Positions 6,430 through 14,028 of a stretch of 34,467 nt of DNA are shown piece by piece. The notes beneath the pieces were generated by a model, which saw nothing but the letters and a program-made list of their open reading frames with translations, was not told where the DNA came from and ran no database searches. A program made the position numbers and the translations under genes. Every line of letters starts with the position of its first letter. The stretch's first letter is position 1. Origin of the DNA: Actinomycetes bacterium (GTDB lineage: Bacteria; Actinomycetota; Actinomycetes; S36-B12; GCA-2699445); assembly GCA_022599915.1 (NCBI GenBank), contig JAHZLH010000036.1, positions 1 through 34,467 of the forward strand. The letters are read 5' to 3'.

Positions 6430-7500
6430 CTACTTCGGCGAGGACTTCTTATCGATCCAGCTAGTCAATGGCGCTGGCAAAGCAGCCGATCGAGTCCCCC
6501 AGTCGTAAACGACGGCTGTACCTGCGAGCTTGTCATGCCAGGCACTACGTTCCTTGCCAAAGATGATGCCCAGCAATCCAATACCAAAGAACAGGAAAGA
6601 TAGGGGATAGCACAGTACCCGGACGACGACTTCCTTGCCGCTGACCGGTTTGCCGCTACGGTCCACAACCATCAAGCCAAGCAGTCCCTTGCCAATCGTG
6701 CGCCCGGCCACCAGCAAAGACACGGTGGCGTAGGTGTAGATCCAGCCAACGTAGACCAACAATCCCACCCAACCAGGAACGGCTGTGGCCTCCCAGTTGA
6801 TGCCAAGGATGTTGCTCGTGAAGAAGATTAGGGCAGCCGTTATGACGGTGTAGAGCCCAAACACCACGGCCACATCCGTAAGGAATGCCAGCAGACGGCT
6901 CACCGGCCCCGCGTAATGCCCTTGAACGATCCCTCGGCCCCTGTCGTCAGCTTCTTGCCCGGAAATGAGATTGGGCGGACCCTCCGGAAGCTGGTCTGCA
7001 TCCTTACCCACCACCCGAAAACCGACCCGACCAACAATCTCGTCTAGCGCCACGACTTGCCGTCGCCCGGCATCCAAAACGGAACCGGCCATCTGCCCAG
7101 TGGTGTCACCGACGATGTCAGCGACACCCGCCTTATCCACCACCTGCTTGACATCCACCCGCTCCAACAGCCGGTCGATGTCAACGCGGTCCATGAGCCG
7201 ATCCACATCCACCCGATCCAACAGTCGGTCAGGATCAACTCGATCGAGCAACCGGTCTGGATCCACCCGATCAAGCAGCTGGTTCGGCTCCACTCGATCT
7301 AGCAATCGATTGACATCAACCCGGTCGAGTAGTTCATCGGGCTCGACTCGGTCCAGCAACTCGTTGATATCTACCCGCGAGACCAGCTCATTGACGTCCA
7401 CCCGTTCCACGATCTCGTTAACATCAATCGCTCCGGCGGCCGCATTCGTGATCCGGGAAAAAGGTCCACGTCTGGATCTTTCATCGTGCTCGTCGCTCAC
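6430..7500 (-). CDS. RDD-family membrane protein with N-terminal nonapeptide array
   Basis: A 356-aa protein in two parts. Residues ~25-130 are about 11 near-perfect nine-residue repeats of the form D-V/P-N/D-x-L-L-D-R-V, predicted as a regular, highly charged helical or coiled array. From about residue 195 an RDD domain follows, with hydrophobic segments near 205-235 and 245-270. It contains VAGRTIGKGLLGLMVV (characteristic Arg of RDD) and GKERSAWHDKLAGTAVV at about 322-338 (characteristic Asp). RDD proteins are poorly characterised; transport or regulatory roles are proposed for some. Actinobacterial members with similar Asp-Val-Asn-x-Leu repeats occur. The GTG at 7500 is 6 nt after TAAATT, supporting this start. 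Confidence 0.88.
   Translation of the reverse strand: MSDEHDERSRRGPFSRITNAAAGAIDVNEIVERVDVNELVSRVDINELLDRVEPDELLDRVDVNRLLDRVEPNQLLDRVDPDRLLDRVDPDRLLDRVDVDRLMDRVDIDRLLERVDVKQVVDKAGVADIVGDTTGQMAGSVLDAGRRQVVALDEIVGRVGFRVVGKDADQLPEGPPNLISGQEADDRGRGIVQGHYAGPVSRLLAFLTDVAVVFGLYTVITAALIFFTSNILGINWEATAVPGWVGLLVYVGWIYTYATVSLLVAGRTIGKGLLGLMVVDRSGKPVSGKEVVVRVLCYPLSFLFFGIGLLGIIFGKERSAWHDKLAGTAVVYDWGTRSAALPAPLTSWIDKKSSPK
7111..7428 (-). repeat. 27-bp tandem repeat array inside the RDD gene
   Basis: About 11 head-to-tail copies of a 27-bp unit encode the nonapeptide D-[VPI]-[ND]-x-L-L-D-R-V. The central copies (DPDRLLDRV twice in a row) are nearly identical and the outer copies more diverged. Such an array can gain or lose copies by slippage. 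Confidence 0.9.
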
Positions 7501-7506
7501 TCGTCC

Positions 7507-7512
7507 AATTTA
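7507..7512 (-). promoter_or_regulatory. TAAATT -10, leaderless start at 7500
   Basis: Minus strand TAAATT-GGACGA-GTG; the hexamer ends 6 nt before the GTG of the RDD gene. It is the most AT-rich member of the TANNNT-N6 set in this window. Confidence 0.5.
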
Positions 7513-7616
7513 GGGCCTATCCAGTTCCCAGCGGCTAGAACGCCGAAGACAAGCGCGAGAAATCTAGCGAACCGGCCAGTGGCAGTCACGCGACCACGTA
7601 GATCACCTCCGAAGGC

Positions 7617-7622
7617 TACGCT
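7617..7622 (+). promoter_or_regulatory. candidate -10 of beta-lactamase-like lipoprotein gene
   Basis: TACGCT fits TANNNT and would give a short leader carrying the strong GGAGGTGA site at 7634-7641. No -35 is recognised. Confidence 0.3.
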
Positions 7623-7647
7623 GAGCGCAGGATGGAGGTGAGCGTCA

Positions 7648-8571
7648 ATGACCTACCGACGGGCTGCCGGCGTAATAGGGGCTGCCGCCGGTCTGGCGCT
7701 CGTCATGACCGTCAGCACAGTCGGCTGCTCCACCTCCGCCAGCGACACGGCGATCCAGTCCGACGCGCCCGAGGCGTTGGCGCCCGCTCCCTCGGCGACT
7801 GCCTCTGCCCTTCCCAGTATTTCTGCGAACGAGGGGCCGACCGCTTCCCCAACCACGCCCGCACCAGTAAAATCACCACGACTGCCCAAACTCAACGACC
7901 GCAACGCCATCGTCTACGCACCGCTGGACAAGCCAAGTAAGGTCACCAAGGTCGGTCGAGTGTCCGACACTCGAGCGTGGTCGACCTCGAAGGTTCTGGT
8001 GGTGCTTGCCTACATCAAAACCGTGGGTCGAGATAACCCGGCGAACCTGTCCACGGCAGACAAGAACCTCATCAAGCAGGCACTCCAGGCCTCCGATATG
8101 AACGCCCTACTGACACTGCGCGGTCGCATCCCCGGCGGATCTGGCGAACCGATGACCGAAATCCTGCGCGATATCGGTGATAAGTCCACGGAACCCTGGC
8201 CCGACAGTCGCGAAGGATCGCATCGTTGGTCACCGCAGGAACAGGTTCGGTTCATGGCGGCCTTGCGCAACAAAGAAGTGGTCTCACCTGAAGCAAGTCG
8301 CTTCGTCCGTAAAGAGATGAAACCGATTCCAAAGCACAGTTGGGGGCTCGGCACAGTGGGGGCCAAGACCTTTAAAGGTGGCTGGCTCACTGCCGACACC
8401 GATACCCGGCAAATGGGGCTATTGCGCGGCTACGCGGTCGCCATCATCACTGATGGCGTTGGCCCTGCTGAACTGCAAACCGACGGGGACTCAGCACACG
8501 TACGCCAGATGAATCGGCTGGCGCGTATCCTGAATCGGTACCTAGATGCCGAAGCGGCGAAATCCAATTAG
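7648..8571 (+). CDS. beta-lactamase-like serine hydrolase lipoprotein
   Basis: A 307-aa exported protein. Residues 1-26 form a signal peptide ending at Cys27 (STVGC, an imperfect lipobox). Residues 30-80 are a Ser/Ala/Pro/Thr-rich linker. The rest resembles class A beta-lactamases and related DD-peptidases. It has an SxxK motif STSK (112-115, within AWSTSK), a second-motif-like SDMN (149-152), WSPQEQVRFMAAL (~194-206), and KGG (243-245) in place of KTG/KSG. The general-base Glu of true beta-lactamases is not obvious. A peptidoglycan or other serine hydrolase outside the membrane is more likely than antibiotic resistance. GGAGGTGA lies 6 nt before the ATG. It is divergent from the RDD gene. 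Confidence 0.75.
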   Translation: MTYRRAAGVIGAAAGLALVMTVSTVGCSTSASDTAIQSDAPEALAPAPSATASALPSISANEGPTASPTTPAPVKSPRLPKLNDRNAIVYAPLDKPSKVTKVGRVSDTRAWSTSKVLVVLAYIKTVGRDNPANLSTADKNLIKQALQASDMNALLTLRGRIPGGSGEPMTEILRDIGDKSTEPWPDSREGSHRWSPQEQVRFMAALRNKEVVSPEASRFVRKEMKPIPKHSWGLGTVGAKTFKGGWLTADTDTRQMGLLRGYAVAIITDGVGPAELQTDGDSAHVRQMNRLARILNRYLDAEAAKSN

Positions 8572-8604
8572 TTGGGCGCCCAGGTTGGGATCAGATACAA
8601 CACA

Positions 8605-8690
8605 GGTGAGGTGTCCGAGCGGCCTAAGGACCTGGTCTTGAAAACCAGTGCACGTACTGCGTGCCGTGGGTTCGAATCCCACCCTCACCG
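8605..8690 (+). tRNA. tRNA-Ser (anticodon TGA)
   Basis: An 86-nt class II tRNA. The acceptor GGTGAGG pairs with CCTCACC. The anticodon arm is CTGGT-CTTGAAA-ACCAG with anticodon TGA, reading UCA and other UCN codons. The variable arm is around GCACGTACTGCGTGC, and the T-arm is GTGGG-TTCGAAT-CCCAC. The discriminator is G8690 and no CCA is encoded. It lies 33 nt after the lipoprotein gene, and the next gene converges on it. Confidence 0.97.
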
Positions 8691-8714
8691 CTCACGTGGG
8701 TCTGTCGTTGTCGG

Positions 8715-9296
8715 CTAGCCCCGCAGCGCTTCATAATTGGAGCGGTTGACCGCACCACTACTCAGCCGACCGTTGGGTAAGGGCACCCCGATCGGTGTGC
8801 CAGAACTATTCACAAAGAGCACCGACTCGTCCGGCTCCGGGGCCAAGGTGAACACCACTTGACCTAAGATCAACAACTGCTCCTCGCTGGGTAGCTCCGA
8901 GAATTGATCATCCAACACCACCGCAGTTTGCTTGTTTCCCGCTGGCACGGTTAGACCGCTAGCCGCGGCAGTAGCAACCAGCGGCGTATCCGCCGCCACC
9001 GGAACGAGGGCGGTGCGAAGCCCAGCCTCCTTCTCTTCTGCTGTTGGACCGGCCTCCAACAGCAGCAAGGTTTCCTCTGACGAGAGCGACTGCTCCACTC
9101 GCCGTTCCACCGGCGCGATCTTTTCACCCCGAACAAACCACAGTTCTGCCAACTCGCCGCCGGTATCCTCAGCGGGCTCAGCGGAGTTCAGGGCGTCCAG
9201 TACCTCTGTTGGCAGCGAACGGGGTGAAGAATCGGTCGGCACACCACAGGCAGTCAATCCCACCGCAATAAGCAGGAGCAGGAGACGCTTGATCAT
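8715..9296 (-). CDS. GerMN-domain lipoprotein (LpqB-like, short)
   Basis: A 193-aa lipoprotein. The signal peptide MIKRLLLLLIAVG ends in the lipobox LTAC with Cys17. The mature part holds one GerMN-type domain at about residues 45-185, with the typical VALVP/LLLLEAGPT and FTLAPEPDESVLFV strands. It is the third gene of a response regulator, kinase, lipoprotein operon, overlapping the kinase by 4 bp. This matches the mtrA-mtrB-lpqB order of actinobacteria, where LpqB modulates the kinase MtrB. LpqB is normally about 600 aa with a C-terminal propeller-like region; here only the GerMN part is present. Confidence 0.82.
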   Translation of the reverse strand: MIKRLLLLLIAVGLTACGVPTDSSPRSLPTEVLDALNSAEPAEDTGGELAELWFVRGEKIAPVERRVEQSLSSEETLLLLEAGPTAEEKEAGLRTALVPVAADTPLVATAAASGLTVPAGNKQTAVVLDDQFSELPSEEQLLILGQVVFTLAPEPDESVLFVNSSGTPIGVPLPNGRLSSGAVNRSNYEALRG

Positions 9297-10663
9297 GTCG
9301 GACTCCGTTCGGCCAGTTCTACTAGGAACCGGGCACCCCCTTGCGGCGATTGGCCAACTTCCACGGTTCCTCCCAGTAGCCGGATCTGCTCCGCCACGAT
9401 CGCTAGACCTAGTCCCGCCCCTTCGACCTGCGTACCGTCCCCCCGGGCAAAGGGTTCAAAGATTTGATCTTGCACCTCAGGATCGATTCCCGGGCCAGAG
9501 TCATCCACGGTGAGACGCATTCCAGTTCCGGTCCGTTCCACCTCGATGGCACTCAGCCCGTCACCGTGTGTTTGCGCGTTGTCAATCAGATTTGCCACGA
9601 TCCGTTCAAAACGTCGCGGATCCAACATCATGGCGAAATCATCACCTGACCGCAACGAGCGAGACAAGCCACGTGAGTTGAGCTGTTCGTCAATCAGCAA
9701 TCCCACGTCGATAGATTCCCATTGCACTACTTGGTCGCCGCCGATCCGGCTGATCTCCAATAGGTCGAGCACCATCGCGGAGAAGCGGCGGACCTGTCGA
9801 CCCAGCCCCAGCACGAGGTTCGCTTCCCGCTCCGGCAGGTTGTCAACCCGGCGCTCCAGTAAATCCGCGGTGCCGACGATGCCCGTCAGCGGCGATCTCA
9901 ATTCGTGTGAGACATTGGCCGAGAACCGGCGTTCCCGCTCCAATCGGTCCTGCACCGCTGCGGCCATGTCATTGAACGCTACCGAAATCGCGGAGATATC
10001 CGGATCAGGCGGAATCGGCACGCGAGCGCTCATATCTCCGGCGGTGATCCGCCGGGCACCGTCAGCCACGTCGCCCAGTGGCCGCAACAGGCGATTCCCA
10101 GCCGCCTTACCGACAATTCCACCGACGATCAACGCGATGATCGACGCGCCCACCACAACGGCTCCCAAGATGCCCAGCACTTGGTCGAGAGTCGCCAGTG
10201 AGAACACGTCGACAAAGATCCCGCCGTCTACTGCGATAGCAATCGCCAGGAATTTGTCGCCGGTACTGTCTTCAAATCGCTGGATCGCCCCACCTTCCGC
10301 TTCTGCCGCGAGCAGCAGGTCCTGCGGAATGTCGTCCTCGGGTACCAAACTGACGTTAGTCGCAAACCAGACGCCATCTACGAACAAGAGTTGGTCGGTG
10401 CCCTCGCTGACTGCAAGGCGATCCAGCGCCCTACCTTCTTTGACTCCCTCTTCCAGGGCAGCGTCAACAATGCGCGCATCTATCTGGGCGCGGCTTAGCG
10501 CGCTAGCTTCTCGTTCCTGCAGCAGATAAATGCTGGTACCGATGTAAGTCGCACCCGAGACGAGCAACGCGACGAATAGCGAAATCATCGCGAAGGCGAA
10601 CGCCACACGATTAGCCAAACCTGCGCGTCGGCCTATCCAGTAGCGCCGCGGTTCTTCGGTCAC
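9293..10663 (-). CDS. two-component sensor histidine kinase (MtrB-like position)
   Basis: A 456-aa membrane kinase. It has TM1 at about 18-46, an extracytoplasmic sensor region of ~115 residues, and TM2 at about 163-186. HAMP spans ~187-243, and the H-box FSANVSHELRSPLTGI carries phospho-acceptor His253. The ATPase domain has N-box NLIDNAQ (Asn362), DDSGPGI (387-393) and GAGLGLAI (415-422). All catalytic motifs are intact. It overlaps the response regulator by 4 bp and the lipoprotein by 4 bp, so the three are translated together. Sensing of envelope state is inferred from the lipoprotein partner and the actinobacterial MtrAB precedent. Confidence 0.93.
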   Translation of the reverse strand: MTEEPRRYWIGRRAGLANRVAFAFAMISLFVALLVSGATYIGTSIYLLQEREASALSRAQIDARIVDAALEEGVKEGRALDRLAVSEGTDQLLFVDGVWFATNVSLVPEDDIPQDLLLAAEAEGGAIQRFEDSTGDKFLAIAIAVDGGIFVDVFSLATLDQVLGILGAVVVGASIIALIVGGIVGKAAGNRLLRPLGDVADGARRITAGDMSARVPIPPDPDISAISVAFNDMAAAVQDRLERERRFSANVSHELRSPLTGIVGTADLLERRVDNLPEREANLVLGLGRQVRRFSAMVLDLLEISRIGGDQVVQWESIDVGLLIDEQLNSRGLSRSLRSGDDFAMMLDPRRFERIVANLIDNAQTHGDGLSAIEVERTGTGMRLTVDDSGPGIDPEVQDQIFEPFARGDGTQVEGAGLGLAIVAEQIRLLGGTVEVGQSPQGGARFLVELAERSPT

Positions 10664-11346
10664 GGCTTCAGTCGGTAGCCGAAGCCGCGCACGGTAACCA
10701 AGTGATCCGGTTTCGCCGCGTCCACTTCGAGCTTCGCGCGCAGCCGATAGATCAGGTTGTCGACTACCCGACCGTCGCCAGCGTTACCGTATCCCCACAC
10801 CCGACGGAGAAGATCGTCACGGCTGAGGACTCGGCCGCCCTCTTGGATAAGTTCTTGCAGGACCCGAAATTCAGTTCGGGAAAGCGCCAACGGTTCGCCG
10901 TCCTTGAAGGCTTCCGCCGTTCCCGGGCGAATAACAATCGGACCGCAGGCAATAACATCTTGCCGCTGCTCACCGGATTCAGTGGCAATCCGGCGCAGCT
11001 GCGCTCGGATGCGGGCGCCCAACTCCTTGGGGACAAAGGGCTTGGTGACGTAGTCGTCGGCACCTGCTTCCAGACCAGCCACCACATCATGGCTGTCTGC
11101 CTGGGCAGTGACCACAATGATGGGCACCGTGCTGGTTGCGCGCATCGAGCGGACGACGTCTAACCCGTGGATTCCCGGTAGCCGCAAATCGACCAGCACA
11201 ACGTCGGGGATTTCATCCAGTGCCAGGCTCAAGGCCTTCTCGCCGGTATCAGCTTCGAGGACTGCATAGCCCTCATCCTCTAGAAAGGTGCGCAACACGA
11301 GCCGGATCTCCGGCTCGTCCTCCACCACCATCACCGTTTTCGCCAC
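10660..11346 (-). CDS. OmpR/PhoB-family response regulator (MtrA-like)
   Basis: A 228-aa regulator from the start chosen here. The receiver has the acidic pair EDE (~9-11), phospho-acceptor Asp53 in LVDLRLPG and the conserved Lys in YVTKPF (~102). The C-terminal winged helix ends RLRAKLEVD...VRGFGYRLKP, as in OmpR/PhoB proteins. I choose the GTG at 11346 because the receiver begins there (VAKTVMVVEDE) and TTGAAT lies 6 nt upstream. A GTG at 11364 would add six residues. It sits 48 nt after the crotonase gene, so it may also receive read-through from the catabolic operon. Confidence 0.92.
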   Translation of the reverse strand: MAKTVMVVEDEPEIRLVLRTFLEDEGYAVLEADTGEKALSLALDEIPDVVLVDLRLPGIHGLDVVRSMRATSTVPIIVVTAQADSHDVVAGLEAGADDYVTKPFVPKELGARIRAQLRRIATESGEQRQDVIACGPIVIRPGTAEAFKDGEPLALSRTEFRVLQELIQEGGRVLSRDDLLRRVWGYGNAGDGRVVDNLIYRLRAKLEVDAAKPDHLVTVRGFGYRLKP

Positions 11347-11352
11347 GGCCCT

Positions 11353-11358
11353 ATTCAA
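11353..11358 (-). promoter_or_regulatory. possible -10 of the two-component operon
   Basis: Minus strand TTGAAT-AGGGCC-GTG, with the N6 spacing seen at other leaderless genes here. The hexamer lacks A at position 2, so it is a weak candidate. Confidence 0.3.
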
Positions 11359-11412
11359 CCTCACCTAGGGGCGAGATATCACGATGCACCCATGAATTTC
11401 GCGGGATGGCTG

Positions 11413-12234
11413 TTATTCCTGCTCAGCACCTGCGGATTCGGCCCAAGCCGGCTTGCGCCGCTGGAACAACGCCGTCATGCCTTCTCGCGCCTCCTCAGAG
11501 CGAAAAAATCCGCCGGAAAGTTCTGCGGTATAGGCAAAGGCGTCCGCGCGCGCCATGGTCGGCACTCGCCGGATCAGTTCCTTGGTACCCGCAAGTGCCT
11601 CCGGACCACCCAGCCGCAGCTGCTCGGTCCAGGCTTCGACAGCGGTGTCCAGCTCTTCCCGCGCCGCAACCTTGTTGATGAGTCCGGCAGCAGCCACGCG
11701 CTGCGCCGGTACCTTCTCACCGGTGAGGAATAACTCCGCAGCGTCGGCCGGCCGCATTTTGGGCAGGCACACGACCGAGATCACCGCAGGAGTCAAACCC
11801 AGCCGAACTTCACTGAAGGCGAATCGAACATCATCGGCGGCAACTGACAGGTCACACGCAGCCACGAGGCCGTTGCCACCGCCGTATACATTGCCCTGCA
11901 CCCTAGCGATGGTCGGCTTGGGATGGTCCGCAATCTGAGTCAGCAGCTGTCCCATCGCTTCAGGTCCGTTGGCGGCAAATCCACCCGACTCACCAGACAG
12001 CGCCGCCTTCAGGTCAGCACCGGCACTGAACGTATCGCCGGTGCCGGTAAGTACGACCGCACGCACCTCAGCATTCTTGGCGGTACTTTCCAAGTGCTCG
12101 GTCAGCAACTGCATCGACTCTGGATCGAGCGCGTTGCGGGCCTCGGGCCGGTTGAATCGGATAACAGCGATGCCGTCCGAGATGTCACAAATGACCTTTT
12201 CAGCACCCTCGGTAGGCTGCATATCGGGACTCAT
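11413..12234 (-). CDS. enoyl-CoA hydratase/isomerase family protein (methylglutaconyl/isohexenylglutaconyl-CoA hydratase-like)
   Basis: A 273-aa crotonase. The oxyanion-hole segments are FSAGADLKAAL (~69-79) and GNVYGGGNGLV (~114-124). Of the two catalytic glutamates of classical hydratase, the first position is Gly122 and the second is kept as Glu142 in SEVRLGLTPAVIS. This pattern is shared by 3-methylglutaconyl-CoA hydratases (LiuC/AUH) and the related AtuE. It is the last gene of the catabolic operon and overlaps the acyl-CoA dehydrogenase by 4 bp (ATGA). In context it should hydrate the product of the biotin carboxylase. Confidence 0.88.
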   Translation of the reverse strand: MSPDMQPTEGAEKVICDISDGIAVIRFNRPEARNALDPESMQLLTEHLESTAKNAEVRAVVLTGTGDTFSAGADLKAALSGESGGFAANGPEAMGQLLTQIADHPKPTIARVQGNVYGGGNGLVAACDLSVAADDVRFAFSEVRLGLTPAVISVVCLPKMRPADAAELFLTGEKVPAQRVAAAGLINKVAAREELDTAVEAWTEQLRLGGPEALAGTKELIRRVPTMARADAFAYTAELSGGFFRSEEAREGMTALFQRRKPAWAESAGAEQE

Positions 12235-13382
12235 CTTTTGCCCATACCTTCCAGCATCGAAATGATCCGCAGCATCACTTCGTCAGCGCCACCACCGATC
12301 GAGATCAGTCGAGCGTCCCGCATATAGCGGGCCGGCCAGTTCTCCTCGGCGTAGCCCATCCCGCCGTGATATTGCACCACGATGTCGGCCACCTGACGGG
12401 CGAGTTTGCCAACCTTGAACTTGGCAATAGTCGCTTCGCGAGTGACGTTCTCACCCTCAGTGAATCGACGGGCTGCTTCTCGGTTGTAAGTGATCATCAT
12501 GTCCACCTCGGCGATCAGTTCCGCGAGGTTGTACTGCAGGTACTGGTTGGCAAGCAACGGCTTTCCAAACGCCTCACGTACCTGCAGGTATTCGATAGTG
12601 CGCTCCAAGGCCCGCCGTGCTCCCATGGCCGCCATATAGGAACCCACGAGGCGCTCGTCTTGGAACTGCATCATCTGCTGCTGGAAACCGCGGCCCACCT
12701 CGCCGATGGTGTTGCTCACCGGAACGCGGAGATCCTCAAACACCAACTCAGCGGTGTCGGAAGAATGATTACCCATCTTTTCGATAGTTCGACCGACACT
12801 GAAACCGGGACTATCGGTGGGCACAATGATCTGTGACATTCCCGCAAATCCGGGTTCATCAGAGGTCCGAGCCAATAGGCAGATCCAGTCCGCCTGCGAG
12901 CCGTTGGTGATCCACATTTTCCTGCCGTTGATCACCCACTCGTCACCCTGTTGCACCGCCTTGGTCCGAATGCCAGAGACGTCAGATCCTGCGTCGGGCT
13001 CTGACACTGCGACGGAACACACCTGCTGACCCAGCATTGCTGGCTTGAGATACTTTTCCTTCAACTCTGGCGATCCGAAGTTGTGCAATGAAGGCGTGGC
13101 CATACTGGATTGCACCGCGATAGCCATCGGCACGCCGGCGCAATCGCAGCTGTAGCCCAACTCCTCCATCAGCACCACGGTGAAGGAGTGATCGGCTCCC
13201 TGACCGCCGTACTTCTCGTCGTACTCCAACCCGAAGCCGCCAATGTCGGCCAGTTTGGGGAAGAGTTCGTGGGCAGGGAAAATCCGCTCCTCCTCCCACT
13301 TATCGACATTGGGATTGATCTCGCTCTCGACAAAAGCACGAACTGACTTACGGAATTGTTCGTGTTCAGCTGTGAACTGCAT
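12231..13382 (-). CDS. acyl-CoA dehydrogenase (AtuD/isovaleryl-CoA dehydrogenase-like)
   Basis: A 383-aa FAD enzyme that introduces the alpha,beta double bond in an acyl-CoA. It has the family flavin motif SVAVSEPDAGSDVSG (~123-137) and WITNGSQADW. The catalytic Glu of medium-chain enzymes (in YEGT near the C-terminus) is replaced by Gly in SIGGGADEVM (361-370). Glu243 in QFQDERLV takes the position of the base in isovaleryl-CoA and long-chain dehydrogenases. That favours branched substrates such as isovaleryl- or citronellyl-CoA. A strong AGGAGGA site lies 6 nt before the ATG, inside the end of the TetR gene (17-bp overlap), so translation is boosted here. Confidence 0.92.
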   Translation of the reverse strand: MQFTAEHEQFRKSVRAFVESEINPNVDKWEEERIFPAHELFPKLADIGGFGLEYDEKYGGQGADHSFTVVLMEELGYSCDCAGVPMAIAVQSSMATPSLHNFGSPELKEKYLKPAMLGQQVCSVAVSEPDAGSDVSGIRTKAVQQGDEWVINGRKMWITNGSQADWICLLARTSDEPGFAGMSQIIVPTDSPGFSVGRTIEKMGNHSSDTAELVFEDLRVPVSNTIGEVGRGFQQQMMQFQDERLVGSYMAAMGARRALERTIEYLQVREAFGKPLLANQYLQYNLAELIAEVDMMITYNREAARRFTEGENVTREATIAKFKVGKLARQVADIVVQYHGGMGYAEENWPARYMRDARLISIGGGADEVMLRIISMLEGMGKR

Positions 13383-14028
13383 GGGATTCCTCCTGTGGTG
13401 ATGGACTTATTGATGAGTCGATGAGATCGGAAAGGCCGAGCGCTCGTTGCCAGATGCGAGTGAGCGTCAGGTGACCATCGGGATCTGCGGCAGAGCCAAT
13501 ATCGCTCCAGTGGCGAGAGAAGCCTTCAACCATGGCGCATAGGGAAGCTGCCGCGATCTGGGGATCAAGATCGGCGTCGGCGAGTCCCAGCTCCTGCTGT
13601 CGGGAGATTTGCGCAGCCACTCGATCGACATGGGTTCGACGCAGATCATCCAGGATGAGCGCGAACCGCTGGTCAGCCAGCGCCACCTCTTCCACCACCC
13701 GGAGCAACCGAGCGTTCTCGCCAAAGGCCGCGAGGTAGCGGGCGTTGGCGGTACTGATCTTTTCGATCGGATCGGACATATCCACCGTCCTGATCGATTC
13801 GCGCAAGTCAGCGACCAGTTCAGTGAGAGTTGCGGCAAGGACATCTTCCTTGGTGGTGAAGTAGGTATAGACCGTGCCATGACTGACACCAGCTGCCGCT
13901 GCGATATCCCCCATGCGTGTTGAAGCAAACCCTTGGGATTCGAAGACCTCACGGGCGGCTGAGATGAGCCGCTGCCGCGTCATTTCACCGCGCTTGGTGC
14001 GCGGTTCCCGAGTTTGCTGAGCGGTCAT
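13366..14028 (-). CDS. TetR-family transcriptional repressor of the operon
   Basis: A 220-aa regulator. The N-terminal helix-turn-helix lies at residues ~16-62 (TRQRLISAAREVFESQGFAS...GVSHGTVYTYFTTKEDVL), followed by a helical ligand domain. It is embedded in the operon, overlapping the AtuA-like gene by 4 bp and the dehydrogenase by 17 bp. It is likely an autoregulated repressor released by an acyl-CoA intermediate (inference from TetR regulators of fatty-acid and terpene catabolism). The probable operators are the twin palindromes at 19768-19800. Confidence 0.92.
   Translation of the reverse strand: MTAQQTREPRTKRGEMTRQRLISAAREVFESQGFASTRMGDIAAAAGVSHGTVYTYFTTKEDVLAATLTELVADLRESIRTVDMSDPIEKISTANARYLAAFGENARLLRVVEEVALADQRFALILDDLRRTHVDRVAAQISRQQELGLADADLDPQIAAASLCAMVEGFSRHWSDIGSAADPDGHLTLTRIWQRALGLSDLIDSSISPSPQEESHAVHS

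Noticed and set aside
7111-7428. CRISPR-like array
   Set aside because: The repeats are contiguous 27-bp units in frame inside a protein, with no spacers and no cas genes.
9510-10529. 339-codon open frame on the plus strand
   Set aside because: Antisense to the histidine kinase, with Ser/Arg-rich composition and no recognisable domain.
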